Origin: Rhodanobacter sp. B04
GTDB taxonomy: Bacteria; Pseudomonadota; Gammaproteobacteria; Xanthomonadales; Rhodanobacteraceae
DNA length: 64,000 nt
Reading direction: 5' to 3'
NCBI RefSeq assembly: GCF_002001125.1
Contig: NZ_MUNV01000006.1
Location: 248,001 to 312,000, forward strand
Every line of letters begins with the position of its first letter. Position 1 is the stretch's first letter. The translations under genes were made by a program, and so were the position numbers. Shown here one piece after another: positions 44,555-55,302 of the stretch. The notes beneath the pieces are model-generated. The model was not told the DNA's origin, searched no databases, and worked only from the letters and a program-made list of their open reading frames with translations.

Positions 44555-45532
44555 ATGCGAAAAGTGACTCGACGCATGTACTTTGTCTGCCTGAAGACCG
44601 TTGCCATTGTGGCTTTGATTACCCTCTTGGGCGTCGAAGTAGCGGCGACTCCCTCGGTGGATGGATCTTCGGTCCGCTTCGTTACTTCCGATGCGGACGG
44701 CGAAGATTACGGCCCGGCATTTTCTCCCGATGGCACTCGGATCATCTTCGAAAGACATCCCTTGGGGCCGGGAAGATGGACGGCGTATAGCGTAGAAGTC
44801 TCCAGCGGAGACATTCGGTCCATATCCAAAGAGGTGGCTCCGGTCGAAGAGACCCGCTTGTGCTGGTCGTCTACGACCAATGAGATCGCCTTTACCGGTC
44901 TCGCGGCAGACAAGTCGGCATCGACCTGGTTGATGAAGGCCGATGGCACTCACATCCGTGCCGCCTACCCGTCCTCGAAGTCACAATTCTTTTATCCCTC
45001 GTGGTACCCGAGCGGCACGCAAATCGCCGAACTCGACGGCAGCAACAACACGATCCGTAAGGTCGACCTGGTTACGGGGAAATCTGAGGTGCTGACGCAA
45101 CGACACTTGCTCCTGGCTGGCATGTCGTCGGTGTCTCCCGATGGGAAGTGGATCGCGCTAGCAGCGCAGCCAAATCGAGGGCAGTCGTACGATCAAACCA
45201 AGAACACGATTTGGCTGATCTCATCGACGGGAGATGCTCACCCACTGGAACAAGACCCGCAGGAGGGGCGAGCCCCCTCCTGGTCACCGGACGGCACCCG
45301 GATCGCCTTTGAGAGCAACCGGTCCAGTCTCTTCCCAGGCTTCTATGCCGTCTTCGTCGCCACCAAGGATGGCCGAAACATCCGGCAACTGACGCCATAC
45401 GCTCTCAACGCCCAACACCCCGTGTGGTCTCCGGATGGTAGGTTGATTGCGTTCTCGGCCAGGCAGCCCAAGGCTGGCGGAAAGTACGGTCCTGGCATCG
45501 CGGTGATCGCAGCACCTTCTCAGTTGCCTTGA
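44555..45532 (+). CDS. TolB-like beta-propeller exported protein
   Basis: Protein of 325 residues. A basic start and hydrophobic segment (MYFVCLKTVAIVALITLLGVEVAA) act as signal peptide. At least four PD40/WD40-like blades follow, marked by FSPDGTRIIFE, SVSPDGKWIALA, SWSPDGTRIAFES and VWSPDGRLIAFSA, a TolB-type propeller. It could bind a ligand or protein in the periplasm; no partner is evident. The ATG at 44555 has CGGAG upstream. It is less GC-rich than its neighbours, which may indicate acquisition. A GTG at 44534 is an alternative start. Confidence 0.75.
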   Translation: MRKVTRRMYFVCLKTVAIVALITLLGVEVAATPSVDGSSVRFVTSDADGEDYGPAFSPDGTRIIFERHPLGPGRWTAYSVEVSSGDIRSISKEVAPVEETRLCWSSTTNEIAFTGLAADKSASTWLMKADGTHIRAAYPSSKSQFFYPSWYPSGTQIAELDGSNNTIRKVDLVTGKSEVLTQRHLLLAGMSSVSPDGKWIALAAQPNRGQSYDQTKNTIWLISSTGDAHPLEQDPQEGRAPSWSPDGTRIAFESNRSSLFPGFYAVFVATKDGRNIRQLTPYALNAQHPVWSPDGRLIAFSARQPKAGGKYGPGIAVIAAPSQLP

Positions 45533-45560
45533 CGGCAGTTTCCGGAGCTGCGAGCGAGAG

Positions 45561-45941
45561 TCACGCGTACTGCGCGACCCCATTCCCGAACGACCAGTTC
45601 TCCTTCGCCACCTCGACCAGATTGATGAACACATCCTCGGGACGCAGGCCAGGATCGGTGGAAAAATTCTCAGCGATGCCCCGGTACAGCGCCTGCTTCT
45701 GCTCCACCGTGCGGCCGCTGTTGCAGGTGATCTGCACGATCACCAGATTGTCGCTGCGGGCGATGCCGAGGTAGTTCGGGTCGTAGTCGAACTCGCCGGC
45801 ATCGTGCTGGCTGACCAGGATGAAGCGGTCGTTCTCCGGCACGTTGAAGGTTTCGCGCATGGCCTGGTAGATGCCGTCGCGCAGGGCGGCGAGATGGGCG
45901 GGCGACTTGCCGCGGCGGAGCGAGATGCGAACCAGTGGCAT
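45561..45941 (-). CDS. Tautomerase family protein
   Basis: Protein of 126 residues beginning [28 protein letters not shown]. After removal of Met, Pro1 is the expected catalytic base of the 4-oxalocrotonate tautomerase superfamily. It is about twice the length of a single 4-OT unit, as in the malonate-semialdehyde/tautomerase-like subgroup ([13 protein letters not shown]..., NYLGIARSD). Substrate unknown. It ends 28 bases from the convergent TolB-like gene and is divergent from pyrC. Confidence 0.82.
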   Translation of the reverse strand: MPLVRISLRRGKSPAHLAALRDGIYQAMRETFNVPENDRFILVSQHDAGEFDYDPNYLGIARSDNLVIVQITCNSGRTVEQKQALYRGIAENFSTDPGLRPEDVFINLVEVAKENWSFGNGVAQYA

Positions 45942-46105
45942 GGTGGACTCTCCACGAGGATGAAGCACGATGGATGGGGATGGGGGGTGCGATATCATGT
46001 GCCATTGGCAGCCATGACTCGAGACATCCGGCCTATGTCCGCCATGCGACCAGTCCTGACATCTGCTGTGTTCTTCTCTCGATCCCCGTTCCGAGTTCGC
46101 AAGCC

Positions 46106-47158
46106 ATGACTCCCACCCGCCTTGAAATCACCCGTCCCGACGACTGGCACCTGCATCTTCGCGACGGCGATGCGCTGGCTTCGGTGATCGGCCACACCGC
46201 GCAGCGCTTCGCGCGCGCCATCGTGATGCCGAACCTGAAGCCGCCGGTGACGACGGTCGCGCAGGCGGAAGAGTATCGGCGGCGCATTCTGGCGAGCCTG
46301 CCGGCAAGCTCGCGTTTCCAGCCGCTGATGACGCTGTACCTCACCGAGAACACGCCGGTCGAGGAAATCGCGCGCGCCAAGGCGAGCGACAGCGTTTTCG
46401 CGGTGAAGTACTACCCGGCGGGAGCCACCACCAATTCCGATTCCGGCGTGCGCGAGCTGTCGCGGGTGTATGCCGTGATCGAAGCGATGGAAAAGCACGA
46501 ACTGCCCTTGCTGCTGCATGGTGAGGTCACCGATCAGGATGTCGACATCTTCGATCGCGAACGCGTTTTCATCGAGCGCCACCTGTTGCCGCTGCAGGCC
46601 CGCTTCCCGGGCTTGCGCATGGTGCTGGAACACATCACTACCCGCGACGCGGTCGATTTCGTCCGTGGCGCGCCGGCCAACGTGGCGGCCACGATCACCG
46701 CGCACCATCTGCTGCTCAACCGCAACGCGCTGTTCGAGGGTGGCATTCGCCCGCACAACTACTGTGCCCCGATCCTCAAGCGCGAGACGCACCGCGCCGC
46801 GTTGCTGCACGCAGCCAGCAGCGGCGATCCGCATTTCTTCCTCGGCACGGACAGTGCGCCGCATCCCCGCGAAGCGAAGGAAACGGCGTGCGGATGCGCA
46901 GGACTCTATACGGCCCATGCGGCGCTGGAGCTGTATGCCGAGGCGTTCGAGCAGGCCGGCCGGCTGGATCGGCTCGAAGCGTTTGCCAGCTTCCATGGTC
47001 CGGACTTCTACCGTTTGCCGCGCAACCTGGATCGCATCGCGCTCGAACGCGCGCCGTGGATCGTGCCCGACGAATATCCGCTGGCCGGGTCCACCTGCAA
47101 GCCCATGCGCGCGGGCGAGTCGGTCGCATGGACGCTCGTAGGGGCGACAGCTTCCTGA
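46106..47158 (+). CDS. pyrC: Dihydroorotase
   Basis: Pyrimidine-biosynthesis enzyme of 350 residues, class II E. coli-like. Metal ligands are the histidines of [11 protein letters not shown] (His15, His17), the carboxylated Lys in [28 protein letters not shown] and MVLEHITT histidines, and Asp in [15 protein letters not shown]. The ATG at 46106 ([14 protein letters not shown]) is the family start; an extended frame from 45935 overlaps the divergent tautomerase and is rejected. Confidence 0.95.
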   Translation: MTPTRLEITRPDDWHLHLRDGDALASVIGHTAQRFARAIVMPNLKPPVTTVAQAEEYRRRILASLPASSRFQPLMTLYLTENTPVEEIARAKASDSVFAVKYYPAGATTNSDSGVRELSRVYAVIEAMEKHELPLLLHGEVTDQDVDIFDRERVFIERHLLPLQARFPGLRMVLEHITTRDAVDFVRGAPANVAATITAHHLLLNRNALFEGGIRPHNYCAPILKRETHRAALLHAASSGDPHFFLGTDSAPHPREAKETACGCAGLYTAHAALELYAEAFEQAGRLDRLEAFASFHGPDFYRLPRNLDRIALERAPWIVPDEYPLAGSTCKPMRAGESVAWTLVGATAS

Positions 47159-47196
47159 TTCGGAAGGCGTCGGCTCGGGCGCAAGAACTCCACATG

Positions 47197-47340
47197 CCGT
47201 CATCCCGGCGCAGGCCGGAATCGCTTCAGCACGAAACCGGCCGTCGCGTTTCGTCACGGGGCCGGATGCCGCCAGCAAAGCCAAATGCGATTACCAGCTG
47301 CGCTGTTGTGAAGCTCCTCCAGCCTAAGCCGGAATGACGC
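47197..47340. repeat. Inverted pair of REP-like sequences
   Basis: CCGTCATCCCGGCGCAGGCC (47197-47216, extending to GGAATC at 47222) faces an inverted variant GCCTAAGCCGGAATGACGC (47322-47340) across about 100 bases. The CGTCATTCCGGC...GCCGGAATGACG type is a common extragenic palindrome in this group, from memory. It lies between two convergent genes, a usual place for such elements. Confidence 0.6.
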
Positions 47341-47376
47341 TATGGGTGAGTTTTCAGCGCAGTGGCGCCGCTGCTT

Positions 47377-48744
47377 TCAGTACGCGAACTCGCGGAACAC
47401 CGGGTCCACGCTGCCGCCCCACGCACCATGGAACAACTCCAGCTTGCGCTCGGCCGGGGTCTGGTTGGCCTGCACGATCTCGATCATCGGTTCCAGGAAG
47501 ATGCTTTCGTCGGCACCATTCTTGTTGAGCCGGGCACGGCGCTTGAGGCCATGGCCGGCGATCTTCAGCGCTTCCTCGGCGAGATCGCGCACCGTGCCGC
47601 CACGGAACGGCAACTTCAACGCATGCTTTGGCACGCCATCGCGCAATGCATGGCGTTCCTCGCGGCTGAAATCCTTGACCAGATCCCACGCGGCATCCAG
47701 CGCCTCGTCGTCGTACAGCAGGCCGACCCAGAACGCGGGCAGCGCGCACAGCCGGTTCCACGGACCGCCGTCGGCGCCGCGCATTTCCAGGTACTGCTTC
47801 AGGCGCACCTCGGGAAACGCGGTGGTCAGGTGGTCGGCGAAGTCCTTCATGTTCGCCTTGGTACCGGGCAGCATCGGCAGTTCGCCGGCCATGAACTGCT
47901 TGAAGTCCTGCCCGGCGAGGTCGATGTACTTGCCATCCTGGAAACTGAAATACATCGGCACGTCGAGGATGTAGTCGACATAGCGCTCGTAGCCGAAGCC
48001 GTCGGCGAATACGAAGTCGAGCATTCCCGTCCGCTGCGGGTCGGTATCGGTCCAGATGTGCGACCGGTACGACAGATAGCCGTTTGGACGTCCTTCGGTG
48101 AACGGCGAATCGGCGAACAGCGCGGTGGCGATCGGTTGCAGCGCCAGGCTCACGCGGAACTTCTTGATCATGTCCGCTTCGCTGGAGAAATCCAGGTTCA
48201 CCTGCACCGTGCAGGTGCGCGTCATCATGTCCAGGCCGAGCGAGCCGACCTTGGGCATGTACTCACGCATGATCTTGTAGCGGCCCTTCGGCATCCACGG
48301 CATTTCGTCGCGGCGCCACTTCGGCTGGAAGCCCATGCCGAGGAAGCCGAGCCCCATGCCGTCGGCAATCGAACGCACTTCCTCCAGATGCGAGTTCACC
48401 TCGCAACAGGTCTGGTGGATCGTTTCCAGCGGTGCACCGGACAACTCCAGCTGGCCGGCCGGCTCCAGCGTGATCGAGGCCTTGTCTCGCGACAGGGCCA
48501 CCGGGTTCTCGCCCTCGCGGGCGACGTCCCAACCATAGCGGGTAGCGAGCGTTTCCAGCAGCAGCTTGATGCCGCGGTCGCCCTCAAAGGTCGGCGGACG
48601 CAGAGTATCGGTGAGGAAGCCGAACTTCTCGTGCTCGGTGCCGATGCGCCAGGCATCGCGCGGCTTCTCGCCCGCGGCGAGGTAGTCGGTGAGCTGCTGG
48701 CGGTCCCGGATAGGGGTGCTCTTGACGGCACTGGGTATGGACAC
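47377..48744 (-). CDS. gshA: Glutamate-cysteine ligase, plant/proteobacterial class
   Basis: Enzyme of about 455 residues making gamma-glutamylcysteine, the first step of glutathione synthesis. Signatures include [43 protein letters not shown] and a substrate loop [28 protein letters not shown]. It is of the GCS2 plant-like class rather than the E. coli class. The start is uncertain: GTG at 48744 has GCGAGG about 7-8 bases upstream and gives the expected length; GTG 48774 and TTG 48795 lack a good ribosome site. It is convergent with pyrC across the repeat pair. Confidence 0.9.
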   Translation of the reverse strand: MSIPSAVKSTPIRDRQQLTDYLAAGEKPRDAWRIGTEHEKFGFLTDTLRPPTFEGDRGIKLLLETLATRYGWDVAREGENPVALSRDKASITLEPAGQLELSGAPLETIHQTCCEVNSHLEEVRSIADGMGLGFLGMGFQPKWRRDEMPWMPKGRYKIMREYMPKVGSLGLDMMTRTCTVQVNLDFSSEADMIKKFRVSLALQPIATALFADSPFTEGRPNGYLSYRSHIWTDTDPQRTGMLDFVFADGFGYERYVDYILDVPMYFSFQDGKYIDLAGQDFKQFMAGELPMLPGTKANMKDFADHLTTAFPEVRLKQYLEMRGADGGPWNRLCALPAFWVGLLYDDEALDAAWDLVKDFSREERHALRDGVPKHALKLPFRGGTVRDLAEEALKIAGHGLKRRARLNKNGADESIFLEPMIEIVQANQTPAERKLELFHGAWGGSVDPVFREFAY

Positions 48745-48924
48745 GGGCAAAGCCTCGCTGGGTGAGCGAGTCACTATGGGGGTGTTGCGTGACAACGAAA
48801 AGGGGGTGAGGGCAAATAATTGGACGGGGCGGTACAGATGACGTTCCGGGTGCGGCGAGTTTTCGTTCGTATACTAGAAGTCGACAAGGTAGCTGTCTGC
48901 TTGCCGGGCTTCAAAGAGGATCGA

Positions 48925-49821
48925 ATGATTAAGCGAAAGCCAGGTAAGGCACAGAATCAAGAAAGTGGGCCGGCGGGGCAATTCGCATTACCTCTGATGC
49001 CGCGAGCGGAAGAAGCGCCAGCAGCCCCGTTGCTGGTTGCACCCGCGGGGCGGTACAGCAACTACATAGTCTACGTTGATGAGAGCGGAGACCATGGCCT
49101 GGAAACGGTCGACCCGAACTACCCGGTGTTTGTGTTGGCCTTTTGCGTTTTTCATAAGGCGCACTATGCCCAGAAACTGGTTCCAGCTATTGAGTCGTTC
49201 AAGTTCAAGCACTTCGGACACGACACCGTTGTTCTACACGAGCACGAGATTCGCAAGGAAAAGGGCAGCTTTCGATTCGACGACCGCTTGCACAAAGAAG
49301 CGTTTCTCAACGAGTTGACCGAAATAATCGACATAAGCAACTTCATCCTCATCAGTTGCGTGATCGACAAGGCGCGTCTCAAGGAAAGGGCTCAGCTAGA
49401 GAGCAATCCTTACAATTTGGCTTTGGGATTTTGCCTTGAGACGCTGTTTGAGCTTGTGCAGGAGAAGGTGCAGGAAGGATATCCGACCCATGTAGTGGTC
49501 GAGTGCCGTGGCAAGAAAGAGGATCGTGACCTAGAGCTCGAGTTCAGGCGAATCTGTGGCGGTGAAAATCGTTGGGCCAAACAGTTGCCCTTCAACATCA
49601 TTTTTGCAGACAAGAAAACTAATTCGTCCGGGTTACAGCTGGCGGACCTGGTAGCCCGTCCCATCGGCCTCTCGTTTCTCCGTCCCCGTCATCCGAACCG
49701 GGCGTTTGAGATACTCAAGCGCAAATTCTTTTGTGCAGGCGGACGGCGCAAGCTTGGCGTCGACTTTGAGGGATGGGGGCTGAAGATTTTCCCGGCCTCA
49801 GAAAGCGAAAAGCCCCGGTGA
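48925..49821 (+). CDS. DUF3800 domain protein
   Basis: Protein of 298 residues. YSNYIVYVDESGDHG (about 43-57) carries the conserved acidic motif of DUF3800, and SSGLQLADLVARPIGLSF near the end is its second hallmark. The domain has a nuclease-like (RNase H-type) fold by family knowledge and is common in mobile and defence-related DNA; activity is unproven. GAGGA lies 5-8 bases before the ATG at 48925. TATACT (48870-48875) could be its -10. Its composition is clearly more AT-rich than its neighbours, suggesting horizontal acquisition. It stands alone between gshA and rho. Confidence 0.8.
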   Translation: MIKRKPGKAQNQESGPAGQFALPLMPRAEEAPAAPLLVAPAGRYSNYIVYVDESGDHGLETVDPNYPVFVLAFCVFHKAHYAQKLVPAIESFKFKHFGHDTVVLHEHEIRKEKGSFRFDDRLHKEAFLNELTEIIDISNFILISCVIDKARLKERAQLESNPYNLALGFCLETLFELVQEKVQEGYPTHVVVECRGKKEDRDLELEFRRICGGENRWAKQLPFNIIFADKKTNSSGLQLADLVARPIGLSFLRPRHPNRAFEILKRKFFCAGGRRKLGVDFEGWGLKIFPASESEKPR

Positions 49822-49943
49822 ACTCACCGAGGCTATGACGCCGACTAGGAACCCCCAGTCCACTTAGGTTACAACTTTAGATTGATGCGTCTCAGAATTC
49901 AAGACGGGATGCATTCGAAGTTCAGCTAGGCCGAAGCGTCAAA

Positions 49944-49974
49944 CGAAAAGACCGTCCGATGAGCGGTCTTTTCG
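49944..49974. terminator. Bidirectional terminator between DUF3800 gene and rho
   Basis: Stem CGAAAAGACCG / CGGTCTTTTCG with a 9-base loop, A/T runs on both sides of a convergent gene pair. The 122 bases before it (49822-49943) contain no gene I can support. Confidence 0.8.
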
Positions 49975-50003
49975 CAAGATTCTTCGAGGCGGGTGGATCA
50001 GGA

Positions 50004-51857
50004 TCAGCGCTTCATCGAATTGAAGAACTCGTCGTTGGACTTGGTGTTCTTCATCTTGTCGAGCATGAACTCCATCGCGGCCAGCTCGTCCATCGGATGC
50101 AGCAGTTTGCGCAGGATCCAGATCTTGGCCAGCATGTCCGGGTCGATCAGCAGGTCTTCGCGGCGGGTGCCGGAGCGGTTGATGTCGATCGCCGGGTACA
50201 CGCGTTTCTCGGAGATGCGGCGGCTCAGGTGCACTTCCATGTTGCCGGTGCCCTTGAACTCCTCGTAGATCACCTCGTCCATCTTGCTGCCGGTCTCGGT
50301 CAGCGCGGTGGCGATGATGGTCAGGCTGCCGCCTTCCTCCACGTTGCGCGCGGCGCCGAAGAAGCGCTTCGGGCGCTGCAGCGCGTTGGCGTCGACACCG
50401 CCGGTGAGCACCTTGCCGGAGCTCGGCACCACGGTGTTGTAGGCGCGGGCGAGGCGGGTGATCGAGTCGAGCAGGATCACCACGTCCTTCTTGTGCTCGA
50501 CCAGGCGCTTGGCGCGCTCGATCACCATCTCGGCGACCTGCACGTGGCGCACGGCCGGCTCGTCGAACGTCGAGGAGATCACCTCGGCGCGCACGGTGCG
50601 GGCGATCTCGGTGACTTCCTCCGGGCGCTCGTCGATCAGCAGCATGATCAGGTGCGCGTCGGGATGGTTGTAGGTGATCGCCTGGGCGATGTTCTGCAAC
50701 ATCATCGTCTTGCCGGACTTCGGCTGGGAGACGATCAGGCCGCGCTGGCCGCGGCCGATCGGCGCGATCAGGTCGAGGATGCGGCCGGTGATGTCCTCGC
50801 TCGAACCGTTGCCGCGCTCCAGCTTGAACGACTTGCGCGGGAACAGCGGGGTGAGGTTCTCGAACAGCATCTTGTTCTTCGACGCTTCCGGCGGATCGCC
50901 GTTGATGTCGTCGACGCGCAGCATCGCGAAGTAACGCTCGCCTTCCTTCGGATGGCGCACGCGGCCGGTGATGTAGTCGCCGGTGCGCAGGTTGAAGCGG
51001 CGGATCTGGCTCGGCGACACGTAGATGTCGTCCGGGCCGGCCAGGTAGGACTCGTCGGCCGAGCGCAGGAAGCCGAAGCCGTCCTGCAGGATTTCCAGCA
51101 CGCCTTCGGCCCAGATGCCGCCGCCGGAGCGGGCGTGCGCCTTGAGCACGTTGAAGATCACGTCCTGCTTGCGGGCGCGGGCGATGCCTTCGTGGATGCC
51201 CAGCGACTCGGCGAACTCAAGCAGCTGGATCGCGTTCTTGCGCTTGAGCTCGGTGAGGTTGATCACCCGGTCGTTGCTGCCCGGATCGGCGTTGTCGTCA
51301 TCCACCGGCAGGCCGTTCGGGTTGTTGTAGCGGGGATTGCCGCCGCCCTGCGGGCGCGGTTGCTGCTGCTGTGGATTGCCGCCGCGCTCGTTGCGCCGGC
51401 GCCGACCGCGGCCTTCACGGTTTTCGCGGGGGCCATTGTTCTGGCCGTTGTTGGGGTTCTGGCCTTGATTCTGGCCTTGCCCCTGATTCGGATTCTGCGC
51501 CTGGCCTTGATGCTGGCTGGCCTGCTGGGCCTGGTTCGGTCCCGGCTGTGCGCCGGATTCGCGTGGTTCCTGCGCGGCGCGCGGTGGCGCGGCCTCGGCT
51601 TGTGCCGGCGTCGTCACCGGCAGGCTGGCCTGCACCGGGGCAGGTGCTGGCGCTGGACGTTCGACGGCGACCGGCGGGGCGGCAGGAGCTGGTGCGGATG
51701 CCGGCCGGTCGGCCGCGGCCTTCTCGGCATTCGCCGCCGCGATCGCGGCTGCCGTACGGCGCGGCGCGCGCGGGCGCGGCTCGGGCTTGCCTTCGGCAAC
51801 GGGTCGGGTATCGGCGCTCTTGGCGTCGTTCGGGGTTTTGTTTTCGGTATCGGACAC
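50004..51857 (-). CDS. rho: Transcription termination factor Rho
   Basis: Hexameric RNA-dependent ATPase of 617 residues. After a long low-complexity insert (about 1-200; Ala/Pro-rich, then Gln/Asn/Gly-rich repeats and an Arg-rich [12 protein letters not shown] patch) come the helical N-domain, the cold-shock RNA-binding domain ([22 protein letters not shown]) and the ATPase core with VSQPKSGKT and [12 protein letters not shown]. The E. coli protein is about 419 residues. GTG at 51857 has AGGA 7-8 bases upstream; TTG at 51863 is an alternative. trxA lies 187 bases upstream on the same strand. Confidence 0.96.
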   Translation of the reverse strand: MSDTENKTPNDAKSADTRPVAEGKPEPRPRAPRRTAAAIAAANAEKAAADRPASAPAPAAPPVAVERPAPAPAPVQASLPVTTPAQAEAAPPRAAQEPRESGAQPGPNQAQQASQHQGQAQNPNQGQGQNQGQNPNNGQNNGPRENREGRGRRRRNERGGNPQQQQPRPQGGGNPRYNNPNGLPVDDDNADPGSNDRVINLTELKRKNAIQLLEFAESLGIHEGIARARKQDVIFNVLKAHARSGGGIWAEGVLEILQDGFGFLRSADESYLAGPDDIYVSPSQIRRFNLRTGDYITGRVRHPKEGERYFAMLRVDDINGDPPEASKNKMLFENLTPLFPRKSFKLERGNGSSEDITGRILDLIAPIGRGQRGLIVSQPKSGKTMMLQNIAQAITYNHPDAHLIMLLIDERPEEVTEIARTVRAEVISSTFDEPAVRHVQVAEMVIERAKRLVEHKKDVVILLDSITRLARAYNTVVPSSGKVLTGGVDANALQRPKRFFGAARNVEEGGSLTIIATALTETGSKMDEVIYEEFKGTGNMEVHLSRRISEKRVYPAIDINRSGTRREDLLIDPDMLAKIWILRKLLHPMDELAAMEFMLDKMKNTKSNDEFFNSMKR

Positions 51858-51989
51858 GGGCAATCCTCGCAGGGCGCCGTTGAATTACAGGAGGGAGGGT
51901 GTGCGTCGCGCGGAGGGCGCAAGGGGACAGGACTGTCCCGACGGACGCGATGAATCTAGCACCCGCTGCGTATCGGCGTAAAGCCTCGC

Positions 51990-52018
51990 AAGTCGGCCGG
52001 AGCGCGCCGGGCCGACTT
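51990..52018. other. Hairpin between trxA and rho
   Basis: Inverted repeat AAGTCGGCC / GGCCGACTT with an 11-base loop, 26 bases after the trxA stop on the minus strand. There is no T-tract, so it is not a standard terminator; it may slow polymerase or protect the trxA mRNA end. It lies in the leader of rho, which is autoregulated in other bacteria. Confidence 0.4.
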
Positions 52019-52044
52019 CGTGCAGCGGGTTTGCAACGGGTGGA

Positions 52045-52371
52045 TCAGATGGCCTTGTCGATCATCTGGGTCAGCTGGCCCTTGCTGACGGCGCCGATCT
52101 GGGTCGCCTCGACCTTGCCGTTCTTGAACACCATCAGGGTCGGGATGCCGCGCACGCCATAGGCTCGCGGGGTCTGCTGGTTGTGGTCGATGTTCACCTT
52201 GACGATGCGCAGCTTGCCTTCGTACTGCTGGGCCAGCTCGTCGAGCATCGGCGCGATGGCCTTGCAAGGGCCGCACCATTCCGCCCAGAAATCCAGCAGC
52301 ACCGGGGTTTCGGACTTGAGCACCTGCTCGTCGAAGGCGTCGTCATTCACATGGGTAATCAGGTCGCTCAC
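52045..52371 (-). CDS. trxA: Thioredoxin
   Basis: Thioredoxin of 108 residues with the active site WCGPC in [16 protein letters not shown] and the cis-proline [12 protein letters not shown]. It reduces protein disulfides in the cytoplasm. It starts with GTG at 52371 ([10 protein letters not shown]...), with GGAG 6-9 bases upstream; an ATG-initiated extension is rejected because family length is 108. It precedes rho on the same strand and is divergent from rhlB, a frequent arrangement in gammaproteobacteria. Confidence 0.95.
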   Translation of the reverse strand: MSDLITHVNDDAFDEQVLKSETPVLLDFWAEWCGPCKAIAPMLDELAQQYEGKLRIVKVNIDHNQQTPRAYGVRGIPTLMVFKNGKVEATQIGAVSKGQLTQMIDKAI

Positions 52372-52756
52372 CGGGGATCTCCGTGGCTGAGGCAAAAACG
52401 TCGTGGCTGAAAAGTGGGGTGGCAAACGGCGAAAAACAAGGAGATGACGACGCCAGGGGCCGTCATCGGCTACACTCAGGCGCCCATAAAGCGCGGGTTG
52501 GGCAGGAAGAAGAGGTGCCGAGGCGGCAGGTCTTCATTCCAGCGCAACTCCGGGCACGATTCAAGGGCGGCTTGCAAAGCCGTCCGTCAGACCGCCGGCA
52601 AACACGGCGTCGCCAGCCGCGGCGCGACCTTGTTGACCCTGACATTGAGCCGCTTCGCGCCCCCGTCCTGCACCGCCCTCCGCCGACGTTCGACGTCCGG
52701 CGCCTGAAGCGGGTGCAGCACATCACGCCGCCGTCAGGCAAGGTTTCCACACCCCT
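52372..52756. other. Divergent intergenic region between trxA and rhlB
   Basis: 385 bases with no supported gene. It must hold both promoters. A possible -10 (TACACT in GGCTACACTCAGG, near 52473) would give rhlB a leader of about 280 bases, but no good -35 accompanies it. Confidence 0.4.
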
Positions 52757-54502
52757 ATGTCACAAACCGTACTCACCGATACCTTCTTCGCCAACTTCGA
52801 TTTGCATCCGCTGCTGCAGCAAGGCCTGGACGACAGCGGTTTCACCCGCTGCACGCCGATCCAGGAAATGACCCTGCCGCTGGCGCTGACCGGGCGCGAT
52901 GTCGCCGGCCAGGCGCAGACCGGCACCGGCAAGACCTGCGCCTTCCTGGTCGCATTGATGAACCGCCTGCTGACCAATCCGGCGGTGGCCGAGCGCAAGG
53001 ACAGCGACCCGCGCGCGCTGGTGATCGCGCCGACCCGTGAGCTGGCGATCCAGATCGAGAAGGACGCCAAGGCGATCGGCCGCCACACCGGCCTACGCAC
53101 CGCGCTGATCTATGGCGGCGTCGACTACGACAAGCAGCGCCAGCAATTGAAGGATGGCTGCGACATCATCATCGCCACGCCCGGCCGCCTGCTCGATTAC
53201 CACAAGCAGAACGTGTTCGGCTTCAACGGCGTCGAAGTGATGGTGATCGACGAGGCCGACCGCATGTTCGACCTCGGCTTCATCAAGGACGTGCGCTTCA
53301 TCTTCCGCCGCCTGCCGGCGCGCGAGCAGCGCCAGGTGCTGCTGTTCTCCGCCACGCTGAGCCACCGCGTGCTGGAGCTGGCCTACGAGCACATGCACAA
53401 CGCCGAGAAGCTGGTGGTGGAGAGCGACAACGTCACCGCCGACAAGGTGCGTCAGCTGGTCTACTTCCCCGCCAAGGAAGAGAAGATGCCGCTGCTGCTG
53501 AACCTGATCGACCGTGCCAAGCCGACCCGCAGCATCATCTTCGTCAATACCAAGGCCGCTGCCGAGCGCATCACCGAGCGGGTCAAGCGCCATGGCTGCC
53601 GCGTCGGCGCGATCTCCGGCGACGTGCCGCAGCTGAAGCGACAGAAGCTGCTGCAGCGCTTCCAGGACGGCCAGCTGGACATCCTGGTGGCCACCGACGT
53701 GGCTGCGCGCGGCCTGCACATCCCGGCGGTCAGCCACGTGTTCAATTACGACCTGCCGCATGACGCGGAGGATTACGTGCACCGCATCGGCCGTACCGCG
53801 CGGCTGGGCGCGGAAGGCGACGCGATCAGCTTCGCTTGCGACCTGTACGCGATGTCGCTGCCGGAGATCGAGACCTATATCGGCCAGAGCATTCCGGTGG
53901 CACCGATGGATCCGGAGCTGCTGGTCATGCCGAAGCCACGCGAGATCGATGCCGAGTTCGCCGCCAACGCCGCCGCCGACAGTGCCGCGTTCGGCGACGT
54001 GGTGGCGCCGCGTCCGGGCGAGACGCCGCGCCGCCCGCGTGGTGCTTCTGGCCGCGATGGCGAGCGCCAGGGCGCGGCACGCACGGGTTCACGCCCGCCG
54101 CGCGAGCGCAAGCTGTCGGCGCCTGTCGTCGACAGCCAGGCCGCCGCCGTGGTGGTTGCCGTGCCCGCCGCGAATGCTGCTGCGGATGTGGCGGCCAACG
54201 GTGCGGCCGAAGGCGTGCGCAAGCCGCGTCGCCGTCGCGGTGGCCGCAACCGCCGTCGCGAGGGCGGCGTTGTCGTTGCCGAGGCGAGCGGGCAAAACAG
54301 CGCTGTTGCCGCGGATGGCGGTCGCGCCCCGCGTGGCGAGCGTCGCCCGGCGCGCGAGCGCAATGCGGGGGAGTCCGCTGGTCATGCCGGCAACCGGCCT
54401 TCGCGCCAGGTCGCAGTGACGGCCGGCGTGTCCGCCGCCCATCCGCATCCGAAGAAGCCGGGCCTGTTCCGGCGCCTGACCCGGTTGTTCACCGGGCGTT
54501 GA
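52757..54502 (+). CDS. rhlB: DEAD-box ATP-dependent RNA helicase RhlB
   Basis: Protein of 581 residues. Q motif FTRCTPIQ, Walker A AQTGTGKT, motif [12 protein letters not shown] (DEAD), SAT, and the C-terminal motif [12 protein letters not shown] are in order up to about residue 380. A long tail rich in Ala, Arg and Gly follows, with [14 protein letters not shown], and a basic end. E. coli RhlB is 421 residues, so the tail adds about 160 and should bind RNA or a degradosome partner. Divergent from trxA-rho. Confidence 0.92.
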   Translation: MSQTVLTDTFFANFDLHPLLQQGLDDSGFTRCTPIQEMTLPLALTGRDVAGQAQTGTGKTCAFLVALMNRLLTNPAVAERKDSDPRALVIAPTRELAIQIEKDAKAIGRHTGLRTALIYGGVDYDKQRQQLKDGCDIIIATPGRLLDYHKQNVFGFNGVEVMVIDEADRMFDLGFIKDVRFIFRRLPAREQRQVLLFSATLSHRVLELAYEHMHNAEKLVVESDNVTADKVRQLVYFPAKEEKMPLLLNLIDRAKPTRSIIFVNTKAAAERITERVKRHGCRVGAISGDVPQLKRQKLLQRFQDGQLDILVATDVAARGLHIPAVSHVFNYDLPHDAEDYVHRIGRTARLGAEGDAISFACDLYAMSLPEIETYIGQSIPVAPMDPELLVMPKPREIDAEFAANAAADSAAFGDVVAPRPGETPRRPRGASGRDGERQGAARTGSRPPRERKLSAPVVDSQAAAVVVAVPAANAAADVAANGAAEGVRKPRRRRGGRNRRREGGVVVAEASGQNSAVAADGGRAPRGERRPARERNAGESAGHAGNRPSRQVAVTAGVSAAHPHPKKPGLFRRLTRLFTGR

Positions 54503-54622
54503 GCGCACCCATCGCCGCGGCTGAATCCGCGGCGATCGCCGGCGGCGTGAAGTCCGCATCTTGGCATCGGCTTCCCTTATCCTTGCCGCTGGCAAGACGA
54601 CAGGCCGGCTCGGGGATACTCG

Positions 54623-55300
54623 GTGATCCATTTTGATCAAGTCAGCAAGCGCTACGAGGGCGGCCATGAGGCGCTCTCGCAGCTTTCGTTCGAGGTACCG
54701 ACCGGCGAGATGGCCTTCGTCACCGGTCATTCCGGTGCCGGCAAGAGCACCTTGCTCAAGTTGCTCGGCCTGATCGAGCGGCCCTCGCATGGCACGATCA
54801 GCATGGACGGCAAGAATCTGACGAAGATCCGCCGCAGCGGCATTCCGAAGTGGCGTCGACAGATCGGCATGGTGTTCCAGGATCACCGCCTGCTGATGGA
54901 GCGCAGCGTGTTCGCCAACGTCGAGCTGCCGCTGGTGATCGGCGGCATCGCACGCGCCGAGCGTGCCCGGCGCGTGCGTGCTGCATTGGAGAAGGTTGGC
55001 CTGCTTGCCTACGAACGGCAGCTGCCGGCGACGTTGTCCACCGGCGAGCAGCAGCGCGTCGGCATCGCCCGCGCGATCGTGGCGCGACCGGCCCTGCTGA
55101 TCGCCGACGAGCCGACCGGCAACCTCGACCCGCAGCTGGCGGTGGAGATCATGGGCCTGTTCGGCGAGTTCCAGCAGGTCGGCACCACGGTGCTGGTCGC
55201 CAGTCACGACCTGCCATTGATCAAGCGCATGAAGAAGCGCGTGATCGTGCTCGACCATGGCCGACTGGTGGCCGATCTCGCCGCGCAGGAGGTGCTGTGA
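54623..55300 (+). CDS. ftsE: Cell division ATP-binding protein FtsE
   Basis: ATPase of 225 residues that with FtsX activates peptidoglycan hydrolases at the division site. Walker A GHSGAGKSTLL, signature LSTGEQQRVGIARAI, Walker B LLIADEPTGNLDP; the N-terminal IHFDQVSKRYEGGHEALSQ is FtsE-like. It starts with GTG at 54623. ftsX follows with at most two bases between, or a 4-base overlap if its GTG is used. Confidence 0.94.
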   Translation: MIHFDQVSKRYEGGHEALSQLSFEVPTGEMAFVTGHSGAGKSTLLKLLGLIERPSHGTISMDGKNLTKIRRSGIPKWRRQIGMVFQDHRLLMERSVFANVELPLVIGGIARAERARRVRAALEKVGLLAYERQLPATLSTGEQQRVGIARAIVARPALLIADEPTGNLDPQLAVEIMGLFGEFQQVGTTVLVASHDLPLIKRMKKRVIVLDHGRLVADLAAQEVL

Positions 55301-55302
55301 GC

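Noticed and set aside
49822..49943. Possible RNA gene in the gap after the DUF3800 gene
   Set aside because: I searched for a tRNA-like T-loop (GGTTCGAATC type) and acceptor stem and found none; no other RNA signature is visible.
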